Below are positions 11,065-23,342 of a DNA stretch of 62,282 bases, piece by piece. Position numbers and translations under genes: made by a program. The notes beneath the pieces are model-generated. The model did no database searches and was not told the origin of the DNA. It was given only the letters and a program-made list of their open reading frames with translations. The stretch is from Guillardia theta CCMP2712 (Eukaryota; Cryptophyceae; Pyrenomonadales; Geminigeraceae). Every line of letters starts with the position of its first letter. Positions within the stretch are counted from its first letter, which is position 1. The DNA lies in NCBI RefSeq assembly GCF_000315625.1, contig NW_005434652.1:505874-568155 (forward strand). The letters run 5' to 3'.

Positions 11065-12555
11065 ATGTCAAGATTTGGCGGAAATCATGGAATTCTCCTT
11101 GTCATCGTCCTTGGTCTGTACGTTTCCAGCGCTGTCACTCAAGATACAAAGGTTTGTTTTGATTAACTTGGCCGTGTTCACACTTGTTGATTCGCTTCCC
11201 TGTGCAGATGAAATTGCGAGATGCGTTTGACCAACTTGAAGACACAATGAGAGAAGCGAGCAATGAGACGGAAGAGATTGCGACGGAGTTCGAAGAATTG
11301 CAAAAGCAGCTGGACCAGAGCCCAAAAACAGGCACGCCCGATACAACAATCCAGTTTGACTCAGACACGGCGCAAGCTGCAGCTGATCTGCTGAACATGG
11401 ATGTGCAAGACCTGATGGGCGATGGACAGGAGCTCTTCGAGAGGTTGAAAGAGATTAATGCAAAGCTGGAGAGTGCAGGAGTCAAAGCATTCGGTGATCT
11501 TGATGAGGAGGGATCGGAGAAGACTTGGAAGGCCGAAGATGGAAGCTGGTCAATCGATCAGTTGAAAGCCGATCTTCAGGCGTGCTCCGATGAATTGAGT
11601 GCAAGATTGGAAACAAGTCAGAAGGATGCGACAAAGGACGAGGAGCCCAAGGTTCAGTTGAGAGAAAATAAAGGTGAACCCTCATGAATGCCTGGATTGT
11701 CGTCTCATGCAGGAATCTGCAGGAACGGAAGCTGTTGAGACGAACAAAGCAGGGGAGGGTGAAACGAATGATGTGTGCGAGCCATGCAAGAAAATAGACG
11801 AGGCTCTTGAAGACCTGGAAAAGGAAGGGGAGGAACTTTTCCGGTATTTACCTAGGGATTGATGAGTACCCTGCCCTTTTAACTTGAAGACAGCAAGCTA
11901 AAGGAGTTGAATCCGTACGTGGAACGAAAAGTGTACATGAGGGGAGGGAAGTGGAGAATAGATATCTTGAAATACGACATCGAAGCATGTTCACAAGGAG
12001 GTATGCGATCCGCAGGTTTGCTGTAGTTGAACTGAATGTGATGTAAGAAAACGAATGCGACGGCGATGTGTGCAGCCTGAAACAAGATTCAGACGATCAA
12101 GAGCACAGCGATAGGGAGGTGACAGGTGACGATTTGTTCGAGGAGTTGCTGCAGCTGAATGCTGAGCTGGAAGAGAAAGGGGTGAGACTGACCCAACTCC
12201 CTCGGATACCCGTGCTGAGGTTCAAACAGGTCAAAGCTTTCGGAGAGATCGAGAAGGGGAGCTATTTTGCCAATGGGAACTGGAATCTTGAAATCCTTAG
12301 AGAAGACCTTGAAATGTGCAGGTGACCTTGTGCTTGTAGATTTCCTACCTTCTCCACCGTACTTACCGTGACCTCCACAGGGAGGAACTGAGATTGCAAG
12401 AAGACGAGGCCGACAAGACCAGCAACACTCACGCTCTCAAGCAGGAGTCCAGTGACCGCGTGAAGAAGTTCGCCAAGATCCTGGAGGATTCTGCCGCATC
12501 AAAGCAAGAAGAATCTCAACAAGAGAAGCCTATGAAAGTGAAGTTAAGGGAATGA
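11065..12555 (+). CDS. Secreted three-repeat protein of unknown function
   Basis: Exon 1 (11065-11151) encodes a signal peptide: a short basic start, then the core GILLVIVLGLYVSSA. A 56-nt intron leads to exon 2 at 11208. The mature protein is acidic and holds three related units, each with an 'LF..L..LN/INA.LE' helix, a short loop, then 'W.I..LK.D..AC'. Unit 1 contains GVKAFGDLDEEGS and GSWSIDQLKADLQACSDEL. Unit 2 (about 11815-11997) contains KWRIDILKYDIEACS. Unit 3 contains GVKAFGEIEKGS and NWNLEILREDLEMCREEL. The near-identity of VKAFG(D/E) on both sides of an intron confirms the 12179-12227 splice. Six exons; stop at 12553-12555. The conserved W and C suggest a small fold, but I do not recognise the family. 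It could enter the ER lumen, be secreted, or be a precursor bound for the plastid. Confidence 0.7.
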
Positions 12556-14157
12556 ACTCCAGACTTTCAGACCAACAGTGTTGCCGCCGGAACATGGCGA
12601 CAGGACAGTGCCAGCTGATCCGAGCCTGCCAAGTTGCCGGAGTGGCCTCGGCAATCATTATCGTCGTGGCGCCTGCCGTGCCGCACGGCACCCGGCAGGC
12701 AGCAGCATATTGATGATAGTTTCCCGTAAGGGTCTGAGAGTCTGAGTCTGCCTGTCACGCCGGGGACTCTCTCAACCGCAACTCAGTTCTATGCTGATCG
12801 TATCCGATCATCGGCGGTTTTGAGTTCCCCGATTAATTTCAGGGCCGATCGGCCGGTTCGAAGCTGCCTGGCTACCACCGTTGATTTACTTCCGATTACG
12901 CTGCCCATGCATCGGAATGGCTTCAGCCTCGCAGCGATTGGCTCACAGTCAGGGCCTAAATCGGACGGTACAGGACGGGCCACCGCTGTAAGAAGCCCTC
13001 CAAGTGTACGAGAAGACTTTGAACTTCAATCGGACATCGGCGGCAAGGTCACTGGTCTCTTTACTCAAAGGCACCGGTAGTACGTGACGGTGTACCGGCG
13101 TACGGTTGTTGCCAGTATCACATTGGGCTGCGGTACTATATGTGGGGGGAAGAGGGTCCGCAGTGATGTACGGTGCTTCGAGACGGAAAATGGAGGGGTA
13201 GGGGTGGGTGTAAAAAGATGAACTATGGATTGTCCTCCTACTGATTTTTAACTTAACTTTGAGTAAAGATGGTAGCATTATCAGGTAGGGTGGGTACAAG
13301 GGGCTCTACCAAGAACCATGAAGTGATAGTAAAATATGAGTTACTTTATCTAGTAAAATAAGAGGGTACAAAAAAGTTGAAGTCAAGGGGTCCATAGTAC
13401 CACCGTGCTCTATACAATGTCTTGGCGTAGTATTTTTGCCCCTTGGTTGCAAAGTAATCCATTTGCAGTATTCCTCTATTAATCTTAAATGCCATTCATT
13501 CCTTCTCTCCTCTATTCGTACGCCAACTTGAAATGACGCGGGGAAGCAAATCCCGGCTGCCGGCCGCTCGGCCTCCAGTACGGAGATGTAAAGGGGGTCA
13601 CTAGTACCCCTAGTTTTATGCCTCTAAAACCACTCATTATCCCCCACGGGTGATACCTCCACCCCCAATTTTAGCGCTTTACAGTTGTTTCCGGGGCAGG
13701 TCATTCTGCTTCTGAGGTAGGGGCCAAATTATCACTGATGCATCGACCAGAGTCACGACTGATATCGAAAATCCCCAAATTTTCCGTGGATTTTTCAGAA
13801 ATTCTAGTCAAGTTTGGGGAGCCGCATCCCAACGTGCATGTAAGAAATATCCCATGCGGCAAATCAAAGGATTTACCTAGGATACCATCCTATACCATCC
13901 TTAGAACCTCTCCGTAGGGTATAGGGCAGCGGGATCGCATAAAGATTACCCCTACTTTTTACTGTAAATACCCCACCCCCTCTAGCTTTATATCCCCCCT
14001 CCTCTTTCCCGCCCTCAACAAACCCGCGGCTTCCCTGCCGCGAGGAGAGCATCAGTCCTTCTAGACCCTCTCCTCGCTCTCCCTCCCCTTCCCAGCCTCT
14101 CTCTCCTTGCTCAAGCAGGGAGTCTCCCCTGGTCTGTGGGTTTTCTTCCCTGGCTCC
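12556..14157. other. Spacer and 5' region of the ACC gene
   Basis: Contains GC-rich inverted words around 12590-12700, G-poor CCCC-rich stretches at 13600-13720 and 13950-14010, and a pyrimidine-rich leader just before the ACC start codon (about 14010-14110). A TTTATA-like word sits near 13987. No coding exon is evident. Confidence 0.45.
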
Positions 14158-17100
14158 ATGCTCTCTGCAACTCGAGTGCAGCTGGCTGCGGCCTTGGTGG
14201 CCGTGGCTGCAGCGTCAGTTTCGGCAGCCACAGGTCACCAGCTTCGGGATCCGGCCTTTGCCTTCCTCCCGCAATATGGACAACCTTCGCTCAGAGCATC
14301 TTCAATGACCTGTAAGGGCAAAATCTGCAAGAGTGGCGCTTCTGCGGTGAAGAGAATGAGGCCCCCCCTTCGTTCTCGGTTTGGTCCACTCTCAGGTGTG
14401 GTGTTAGATGGTTTGTCCGTGCAAAAACTGACCCGTTTGTTTCGTGTAGGACTGCACATGGTTGCAGTCGATACAACCCAAGAGGGAGCTCTTGCTGGAA
14501 CGGACAAAATTGCTGAATACGTCAAGGCAAAAGGCGGCAATTACCCAATCAGGAAGATCCTAATCGCAAACAATGGCATGGCAGCAACTAAGTGCATTCT
14601 TTCCATTCGTCAGTGGGCTTACATGGAACTTGGCGATGAGAAGGCTATCAAGTTTGTTGCCATGGCAACACCGGAGGATCTCAATGCCAACGCAGAATTT
14701 ATCAGGCTGGCTGACTCCTTCGTAGAAGTCCCGGGTGGGAGCAACAAGAACAATTATGCGAACGTTGACGTCATCGTCGACATCGCTGTCAGTCAGGGAG
14801 TTGATGCAGTCTGGCCTGGCTGGGGACATGCTTCTGAAAATCCTCGCTTGCCAAACACACTTGCCCAGAAGGGAATCAAGTTCATCGGACCGAAGGGTCC
14901 TGTTATGTACGCACTCGGTGACAAGATTGCAGCAAACATCCTTGCTCAGACTGCTGGAGTAAGTCCTGAACCATTTCTTGAAGTGAAGTCCTGACCTTTG
15001 AAACCAGGTCCCCAGTATCCCTTGGTCAGGATCGTTTGGGGGACCCAACGACGGCCCTCTCGTCGGTGAGCTCGATGACAAGGTAGATGCTACGGCTCCC
15101 ACTTATGGGCTCAACTCTAACCTCCGTTTCTAGGGCACACTTGATGCGGAGGTCTTTCAGAAGGCCACTGTCAAGACTGTTGATGAAGCCCTGGCTGCAG
15201 CCAACAGAATCGGATATCCCGTTATGCTCAAGGCGTCAGAGGGTGGCGGTGGAAAGGGTATTCGTATGTCTGCTAACGATGAAGAGCTCCGCTCCAACTT
15301 CGTCCAGGTTCAGAATGAGGTTCCAGGATCTCCAATGTTCATGATGCAACTGTGCAAGAATGCCCGTCACTTGGAAGTCCAGATTGTGGGAGACGAGCAT
15401 GGAAACGCTGTTGCTCTGAATGGCCGCGATTGCTCAACCCAAAGGCGCTTCCAGAAAATTTTCGAGGAGGGCCCACCAACCATTGCAAAAGCTAATACCT
15501 TTCGTGAAATGGAGAAGGCTGCAATGCGCTTGACTCAATCCATTGGTTACAACGGTGCGGGAACGGTCGAGTACTTGTACAACGCCGAATCCGACAAGTT
15601 CTTCTTCTTGGAGTTGAACCCTCGTCTTCAGGTAGAGCATCCTGTCACTGAGGGGATCACTGGAGTCAATCTTCCTGCCACTCAGCTTCAGGTAGCTATG
15701 GGAATCCCATTGTACCGTATGCCCCAGGTTCGTCGTTTCTTCGGAAAGAAATCTGATGGAACCGAAGCCATCGATTTTCAGAACGAGGAATACACACCCA
15801 TCACCAAGCACGTTATTGCTGCTCGTATCACTGCCGAGAACCCTGATGAAGGCTTCAAGCCAACCTCTGGAAGGATTGATCGAGTCAAGTTCCAATCCAG
15901 CGAGAAAGTTTGGGGATATTTTTCTGTTGGAAACAACGGTGGTATCCATGAATATGCTGATTCTCAGTTTGGTCATCTTTTTGCAAGCGGAGACAACCGT
16001 GAAGCAGCTCGCAAATCTTTGGTCTTGGCGTTGAAAGAGATTGATGTCAGGGGAGAAATTCGCAATCCAGTTGAGTACTTGACCAAGCTTCTTGAAACTG
16101 ATGACTTTAAGTCAAACAAGATTGATACTTCCTGGTTGGACGGAATCATCAAGAACAAGTCTGTAACAACTAAGGCTGACACTGCTACCGTTGTGCTGGG
16201 AGCTGCAATCTATCGTGCTCATCAGTACGTCAAGAAGGAGTTCGTTAGTTTTGAGGAGAGTTTGAAGAAAGGGCAAACAAGTGTCAGTGACATTTCCAGC
16301 ATCAACTCGTTCTCAACCGAAATTACCTATCAAGGTGTGAAGTATCCTTTCAAGGTCAACCGTGCTAGTCCAGACAGGTTCAGCTTGACGTTGCCCAGCG
16401 GAGACACTACGAACATCAAATTCCGTGAACAAGCAGACGGCAGCCTTCTTTGCTCTTTTGGTGGAGTTGTGCGCAAGGTTTATGGTCAAGAGGAGCCTCT
16501 TGGACTTCGCATGGTCATTGATGGCTCTACAATCATGATCCCCAACGTCTTTGATCCATCGGAACTTCGCTCAGACGTGACTGGCAAGGTCGTCCGTTAC
16601 CTTCACGAAGACGGTGCTGCAGTGGAAGCTGGAGTACCCTATGTGGAATGTGAAGCTATGAAGATGATCATGCAACTCAGAACAACCGAAGCAGGCAACA
16701 TCAAGCACGAACTGCAGGCTGGTTCCATCATCTCAGCAGGCGACTTGATTGCATCCCTCGACCTCAAAGACCCCTCCAAGGTTGCTAAGATTGAACTCTT
16801 TGAGGGTGACTTGAACGTGGAATCTGGCCCTAGCGATCAGTCCCCAATGCACCTTCTTGAACTTATTCTCGCTGGATATCCCGGTGAGGTTGAAACCCAG
16901 CTTTCAAAGGCTCTCCTGGATGTCGATGCTGACACTGCAAATGAACGTGTTGTAAGCCTGTTGCAGAGGTATCTTGCTGTTGAAGACCTCTTCAAAGGAA
17001 AACCACTTGATCTCGCGGTGCTTGATCTGATCAACTCAAACAAGGATAACACCCGCCCAGTGATTGATGCGGTGCAAGCTCACAGCGCTCTGAAGAGCAG

Positions 17101-20100
17101 GAATACCCTTGTTCTGGCAATCTTGAGAAACATGGCTGGATTTGTTGACCGATTCCCAGGATACAAAGTCAGCGATGGGGTCAACACCGTCTTGGAGCGA
17201 TTGGCAGCTTTGACCGGCACTGAATATGGTGAAGTGGCTCTTACAGCCTCAGCCATTCTCAACGAGTTCAAGGTGCCAGACTTCAATGCCAGGATTGAGG
17301 AGCTCAAGACTTTGATCATGTCTGATTCTCCAGATGTTGTCAGCAAGTCCCGCAAGCTTTCCTTGGCCGTCGATTTCTTGACGCAGCTCTTTGACCATCC
17401 TGAGGAGGCTGTGAGGAAGGCTGCTCTCGAAGTCTATGTTCGTCGTACCTACCGTGCTCATGTCATCCAGGATGTCAAAATTTCTGACAAGAATGGAGTT
17501 TCTACGATCAAATGGAAATTCACCCTTCAGGACCTTCCTGCCAGTGAGGCTCCTATTCGTCATGGCATGCTCATGGTCTTGCAGTCGGCCAAGGACGTTC
17601 CTGCTGCGCTACCAGCTGCTCTCCAAGAGTTCAAGGACAACGGTGCAACTGCTAGCCCCTCGGAGGCGCTGAACACTTTTCACATTGCCTTCAAGGCCAA
17701 TGAAGTCATCACCAACGATGATCAATTCATCGCTGAGGCTGAGCGTGTGCTAAGAGAGAACAAGTCCACTTTCCGTGCACTGGGTGTTCGCCATGTGAAC
17801 TACATTGTGCCTCAGATCCCCAAGGCTCCAAGATACTTCACTTTCTTGGAGTGCCATGACTTCTCCGAGGAGCCTTTGAGAAGAGACATGCGTGCTTCAT
17901 TCCCTTACATCCTTGAGTTGACTCGCTTGCAAGGAAACTATGACCTCACTCGCATCCCTGCTCTTGGCAGGAATGCTCAGCTTTGGATTGGAACTGAGAA
18001 ACCCGATGACAACGTCGTCGTGACTCGTCCTCGTCCTCAGACCATCTTTCTCCGCGCCTTGTCTCACAGTGTAGACACAGACACCAACTCTGGAGCTGAG
18101 AGATTGATGCTGGCTGCCATGGACGAGTTGGACCGTGCCCTCCTTCACCCGCTCGTCACCGGTCAACAGAGAATGAAGACTCCCTACCCTGTGCAGTATG
18201 GAGCAGCTTCAACTCGCATCTTCCTCCACGTCTTGAACGAATACGAGGCTGACACCCAATCCGTTATCAAGGGCTTCAAGAGCATCTTGGACAATCTGCT
18301 GGCCAAGCACTCGACCCGTCTCCTTCAGTTGAGAGTTGATGAGATCGAAGTGAAGGCAAGGATCAGCTACGTCGTCGATGGACGCAAGCACATCCAACCG
18401 ATCAGACTTGTTGCTTCGTCTACTTCGGGTGACTGGCTCAAGACGGACGCATACCTTGAGTATCCTGATCCCGTTACTGGAGTTACGAAGCAGTTCCGCT
18501 CTCTGGAGGAAGCCCAAGCTGGAGTTATGCAGATCTCTCCCTACCCAACTTCTAATACCGTCCAGATGAAGCGTGCTACTGCTAGAAGAGTCGGTTCTAC
18601 CTACGCGTTCGACTTCTTGGGTCTCTTTGAAGTCGGACTTATCCAACAATGGGGCAAGAGGCCCGATCTTCAGATGCCTCCGTCCGGCAGCTTGTTCGAG
18701 GCCAAAGAGCTTGTTCTTGGAGCTGATGGTGAGCTCCAGCAACAGGTTCGTCCTGTTGGATCCAACAAGATTGGAATGCTCGCATGGGTTTGCAAGATGA
18801 AGACGCCCGAATATCCCAACGGCAGAGAGGTGGTGCTCATTGCTAACGACGTCACTGTTCAGAGTGGATCATTTGGAGTGGAAGAAGATCAGTTCTACTT
18901 TAAAGCATCCGAGTACGCGCGCAAGCGAGGTCTTCCAAGGCTCTACATCGCTTGCAACTCAGGAGCTAGGATCGGATTGGTAGAGGAGCTCAAGCCCAAG
19001 TTCAAGGTTGCATGGAATGATGACAAGGACACAACCAAGGGCTTCAAGTACCTCTATCTCACCGAAGATGACTACAAGGCCCTGCCCGAGGGAACTGTCC
19101 AGGCTACCAAGACTTCCGGACCTTCTGGCGAGGTGAGGTATGCCCTTGATACCATCGTGGGCACCAACCACGGCATTGGTGTCGAGAACTTGAGAGGATC
19201 TGGCATGATTGCTGGAGAAACCAGCCGAGCCTACGACGAGACTTTCACCCTCAGCTATGTCACTGGCAGGTCTGTTGGAATCGGCGCATACATCGTTCGC
19301 CTTGGACAGCGTATCATTCAAATGGTTGATGGTCCAATGATCTTGACCGGCTACAGTGCGTTGAACAAGCTCCTCGGAAAGGATGTGTACACCTCCCAGG
19401 ATCAGCTTGGTGGACCACAGGTCATGTTTCCCAACGGAGTGACGCATCAGGTTGTCGGAAACGATCAGGAAGGTGTCAAGGCTATGCTGGATTGGTTGTC
19501 CTTCGTGCCAGAGACCAAGTTCTCTGTTCCTCCTATCCTCCCCGTGTCTGATCCAGTTGAGCGAGAGATCGAATTCGTTCCTACCAAGACTCCTTACGAT
19601 CCCCGACACATGCTTGCCGGCTACAACAAGGCTGATGGAAGCTGGGTGAGCGGATTCTTCGACAAGGACACCTTCAAGGAGTACTTGGCAGGGTGGGGCA
19701 AGTCAGTGGTGACTGGCCGTGCTCGTCTTGGAGGCATCCCAATGGGAGTGATCGCTGTTGAGACAAGATTGGTCGATCGTCGCATCCCCGCAGATCCTGC
19801 TAACCCTGAGTCCAGAGAATCCATTGAGCCGCAAGCCGGCCAAGTGTGGTTCCCAGACTCGGCCTACAAGACAGCTCAGGCCATCGAAGACTTCAACAGG
19901 GGAGAGAACCTTCCTCTTATCATCTTCGCCAACTGGAGAGGATTCTCCGGTGGTACCAGGGACATGTATAACGAGATCTTGAAGTTCGGATCCATGATCG
20001 TCGACGGCCTTCGCACCTACAAGCACCCTGTCTTCGTCTACCTCCCTCCCAACGGTGAACTTCGTGGAGGCGCCTGGGTTGTGGTGGATCCTACCATCAA

Positions 20101-20722
20101 TGAGGAGATGATGGAGATGTATGCTGACGTACAGTCTCGCGGCGGTATCCTCGAGCCTCCTGGCATCTGCGAGGTCAAGTACAGGGCCCCCGACCAGATC
20201 AAGACTATGCACAGGTTGGACCCTGAGCTGCAGGAGCTCGACGCTAAGCTGGACAAGGCCACGGCCGAGGAGGCAGCACAGATTAAGGAACAGATCAAGA
20301 AGCGCGAGAACACGTTGATGCCGCTCTACTTGCAGATCGCTCACGAGTTTGCGGATCTTCACGATCGTGCCGGACGCATGAAGGCCAAGGGCGTGATCCG
20401 TGATGCTCTCTCATGGAAGAAGTCGCGAGAGTACTTCTACTGGCGCGTGCAGCGAAGGCTGGCAGAGATGAAGTTGCGCAAGGCGATGATGCACGCGAAC
20501 CCACACATGACCTTCTCCGAGGTGACTGCCAAGATGCAGAGCATGGTGACCTGCGACTGGGACGACGACCGTGCCGTCCTCCAGTGGTTCACAGCCGAGC
20601 AGGACTCGATCAACAAGACGGTTGCTCATATGCGGGCTGATGGAATCGCTTCTGCTGTCGAGGAGATGCTGGCGAAACTTTCTCCGGATGATCGCGCTAA
20701 CATCGTGAGCAAGCTGAGATAA
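14158..20722 (+). CDS. ACC1: Homomeric acetyl-CoA carboxylase, plastid-targeted
   Basis: Carboxylates acetyl-CoA to malonyl-CoA, the committed step of fatty-acid synthesis. About 2154 aa in three exons (14158-14958, 15008-15082, 15134-20722), both introns about 50 nt and in phase 0. I prefer the ATG at 14158 because it opens a clean signal peptide core ([15 protein letters not shown]), followed by FAFLPQ and a basic transit-like stretch. This is the bipartite form used to enter complex plastids. Domains in order: biotin carboxylase ([37 protein letters not shown]); biotin carboxyl carrier with EAMKM; a central region; then the carboxyltransferase beta and alpha halves ([34 protein letters not shown]). 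Length and order fit the eukaryotic single-chain enzyme. EAMKM rather than the usual eukaryotic EVMKM is noteworthy. An ATTTAATAAAA motif lies just after the stop. Confidence 0.95.
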
Positions 20723-20818
20723 ATGCAGAGAGATGGTTGAGATTCGATTTAATAAAACGAGTGGAAAGAAACACCTCGGCTGACATTAAACGCATTATGA
20801 CCGGCTCATGGACTCGGT

Positions 20819-22216
20819 TTACTTCTTCTTGGGGTGGTAGACGATGTTTCCTCCTCCCTTCTCCTCAACAGTGATGACATCGGGACAGGCCTTGATGAAC
20901 TCGTTGAGCTTCTTGAACCCGAGCTTCATGTACGTGTCCTTGAGCGGAGTCTTCACCGCCTTCGCCCACTCGTTGGGGAAGTCAGACCCCTTGATGCCGC
21001 TCGAGTGACCCGCCAGCACGTTCTTGAGCTTCGTCTTCACGTCCGCTGGGACATCCTACGAAAGAATTAGCCGGGGGCGAGAGGCGCGAGAGGAGCACTA
21101 GGATGACGAGCAGAAAGGAGAGGGCTGGGAGGAGGGGGAGGGACGACCTTGCTTCCAGGAGTCTTGGGGGTGCCTGCACTGGCGGCTTCTTTCTTGTTGG
21201 CCGGCGTGCTTGGGTTCGTCTTGGCAGGAGTTTTCTGCACGAGGAGGTGAGGGACGTTGGCTGAGACTCAAGTCACCTGCTGCTTGGAAGGCGCTTCCTT
21301 GGTCTCTGGGGCATTTCTCTTTTGACCAGCGTTTGACTGCTTCTGCAAGCCAGGTTACAAGACAACACATTGCGGACGGGAACTAACAGGCTTGGGCTTC
21401 TCCTCCTCTTCCTCTTCCTCTTCCTCTTCCTCCTCCTCTTCGCCTTCGCCGTCCTGTAAAGCACCACTCAGGATTCTTGATGCTAACCAGCAACATCTCA
21501 CATCGTCCATTTCCTCATCCTCCTCTCCATCATCGTCCTCGTCCTCGTCGTCCTCATCGTCGTCCTGCACACATCGCTCACAGACAACCCGACAAGCAAG
21601 CTGCCTCACCTGACCCTTTCCCATTCCCTTCATGGCAGCCTTCTGAGCAAGGGTCAGAGGATAGGCCGGGAGCAGCAGCCCAGCAGCTTACAGCATCGAA
21701 GTCATCGTCCTCATCCTCCTCCTCGTCTGACATGCCTCCCATGCCGTCCATACCCTCCTCATTGTCCATCATGTTGCCAGCCAGGTGAATCTCGTTCTGT
21801 CCGCTGGTGATGAACTCGATCTGACCCTCTTCGAACATGAGCTCCATCACGCAGTGCTCCATCTTCTCGGTTATCAAGGACGCGATCACGCACTCCTTTC
21901 CTGCTACTTTGACCTGCCAGGAAGAGGAATCAGCAGAGCAGCACACAGACCCTCTCGTCTCACCTTCAACACAGTCTTCCCCTGCTTCACATTCTCCCCG
22001 AGAGAGCACTGCGACGTGTCAGAGCCCTCCTCCTCTCCTCCTCCCCTCCTCCCCTCCTCCCGAGAAGCATCGTAATCAGGCACCTGAGTCAGCCTCAAGG
22101 TGTGGTTGTCCGGGATCTCCACAGGGAAGGGCTGCAACAAGCATGTGAGACTAGAAGAAAGGTAATAGCAGAAGCTTCACCTTTGACGGTTTTATGCACG
22201 CAGACCAGAATTTCAT
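20819..22216 (-). CDS. Nucleoplasmin-like protein with acidic tracts and LOTUS-like C-terminus
   Basis: Converges on the ACC gene, 96 nt apart. ATG at 22216 starts MKFWSACIKPSK; an intron joins FPVEIPDNHTLRLTQ. The following exons give CSLGENVKQGKTVLKV, VKVAGKECVIASL and MELMFEEGQIEFITSG. This is the nucleoplasmin-like fold seen in plant HD2-type proteins and FKBP39-type chaperones, which bind histones. Next come long Asp/Glu runs and then Lys/Pro/Ala-rich basic segments (KTPAKTNPSTPANKK). The final exon, LKNVLAGHSSGIKGSDFP to LGFKKLNEFIKACPDVITVE, has the length and pattern of an OST-HTH/LOTUS winged helix. About seven exons. A nuclear histone-chaperone role is likely; LOTUS is assigned from pattern and should be tested by profile search. 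Confidence 0.75.
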
Positions 22217-23342
22217 CTTGACTGACAAGGACTGGCAGCGTTTAGGTCAGTCAATCGAAGGAGAGGGAGGAAGGGAGGGAGGAAAAGGGGGCCTTAAGCT
22301 CCAAACCTTCCTCTGCATGTTCTTCTGCCTTGCTCAATCATCTCCTATCGCTCACCTCGCACCCTCTCCACTTCTGCTCCATCTGGCCCCGCAAAAATTC
22401 CCGGAGATCCTGTTCTGCCCCATTTTTGACTCTCAAGCTACTTTGCCTTCTTGGACCCCCCCTTCCTCGCCCTTCACTCATGCTCCCTATTCCATCATCC
22501 TTCCTTAGTATTCAGATTCTAGACCTTGCTCCTCCTCCTCCTCCTCCTCTCCTCATTTCCACATATCTCGCTCAGTTTTCACCTTCGTCCCAGTCCTCAA
22601 CTACTTGCGGACTCAAGTCACCCTGACGTCAACTCACTCTAATCCTCTCTCCGCGTCCTTTCTCACCTCCTCCATCCTCTTCTCTCCTCCTTCCTCCTCC
22701 TCCCCTCCCTCCCATCGCTGCCATTGCTTCCGCTCCTGCATGATCCGCACGAGCTCAGAAGCTCTACGACCTGCCAGTACCAAACACAGGTATTTAACAT
22801 ATATATATTCTTACAATATTATATGGTTTCGTAAAAGTTTATTGGAAGTGAACCATGGTAGTGTAGAGATGTTAGATTGTACCTATTTATAAAATAATAT
22901 TTTAGATTTCGGAGAAAATCTGTAGTGAGAATCACAGAATATTCTTCTTGATTACCATATATTTTAAATATATTTTACTTTCTATGTCACTTGAGCTTTT
23001 GTACCTCACAAGTCTATTGTAAACTCTGTTGGTGGTACTGTGCAACTTGTACCATAACTAAAACCAATTTAAACCGCTCCTGTCACGTGCAGTGCTCTGG
23101 TACTGAAGTAACTAAAATTAAGAGGTCTGGAAAAGATCCGACCGACTACTTTTAAGGCAATCGGGTTAAAACTACTTGAAGGCCGGGCCCTCCTGACAGG
23201 CCCGCCTCAGTCGGAGAAGATTCAAATCTTACTCAAATCTGCTCGATTTGAATGTTTGTACCAAGATGCCTCGTCCCACCCGGTCCTTTCCCTGACTCCG
23301 TGTGGGGATGGCATGCAGGGGTACTGACCCAGGGATCCGAAG
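22217..23342. other. Spacer, partly AT-rich
   Basis: A pyrimidine-rich region (22300-22740) is followed by an AT-rich block (22790-23060), unusual for the window, and by a short GC word cluster near 23180. Divergent promoters for the two flanking genes must lie here. No gene is visible. Confidence 0.45.
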
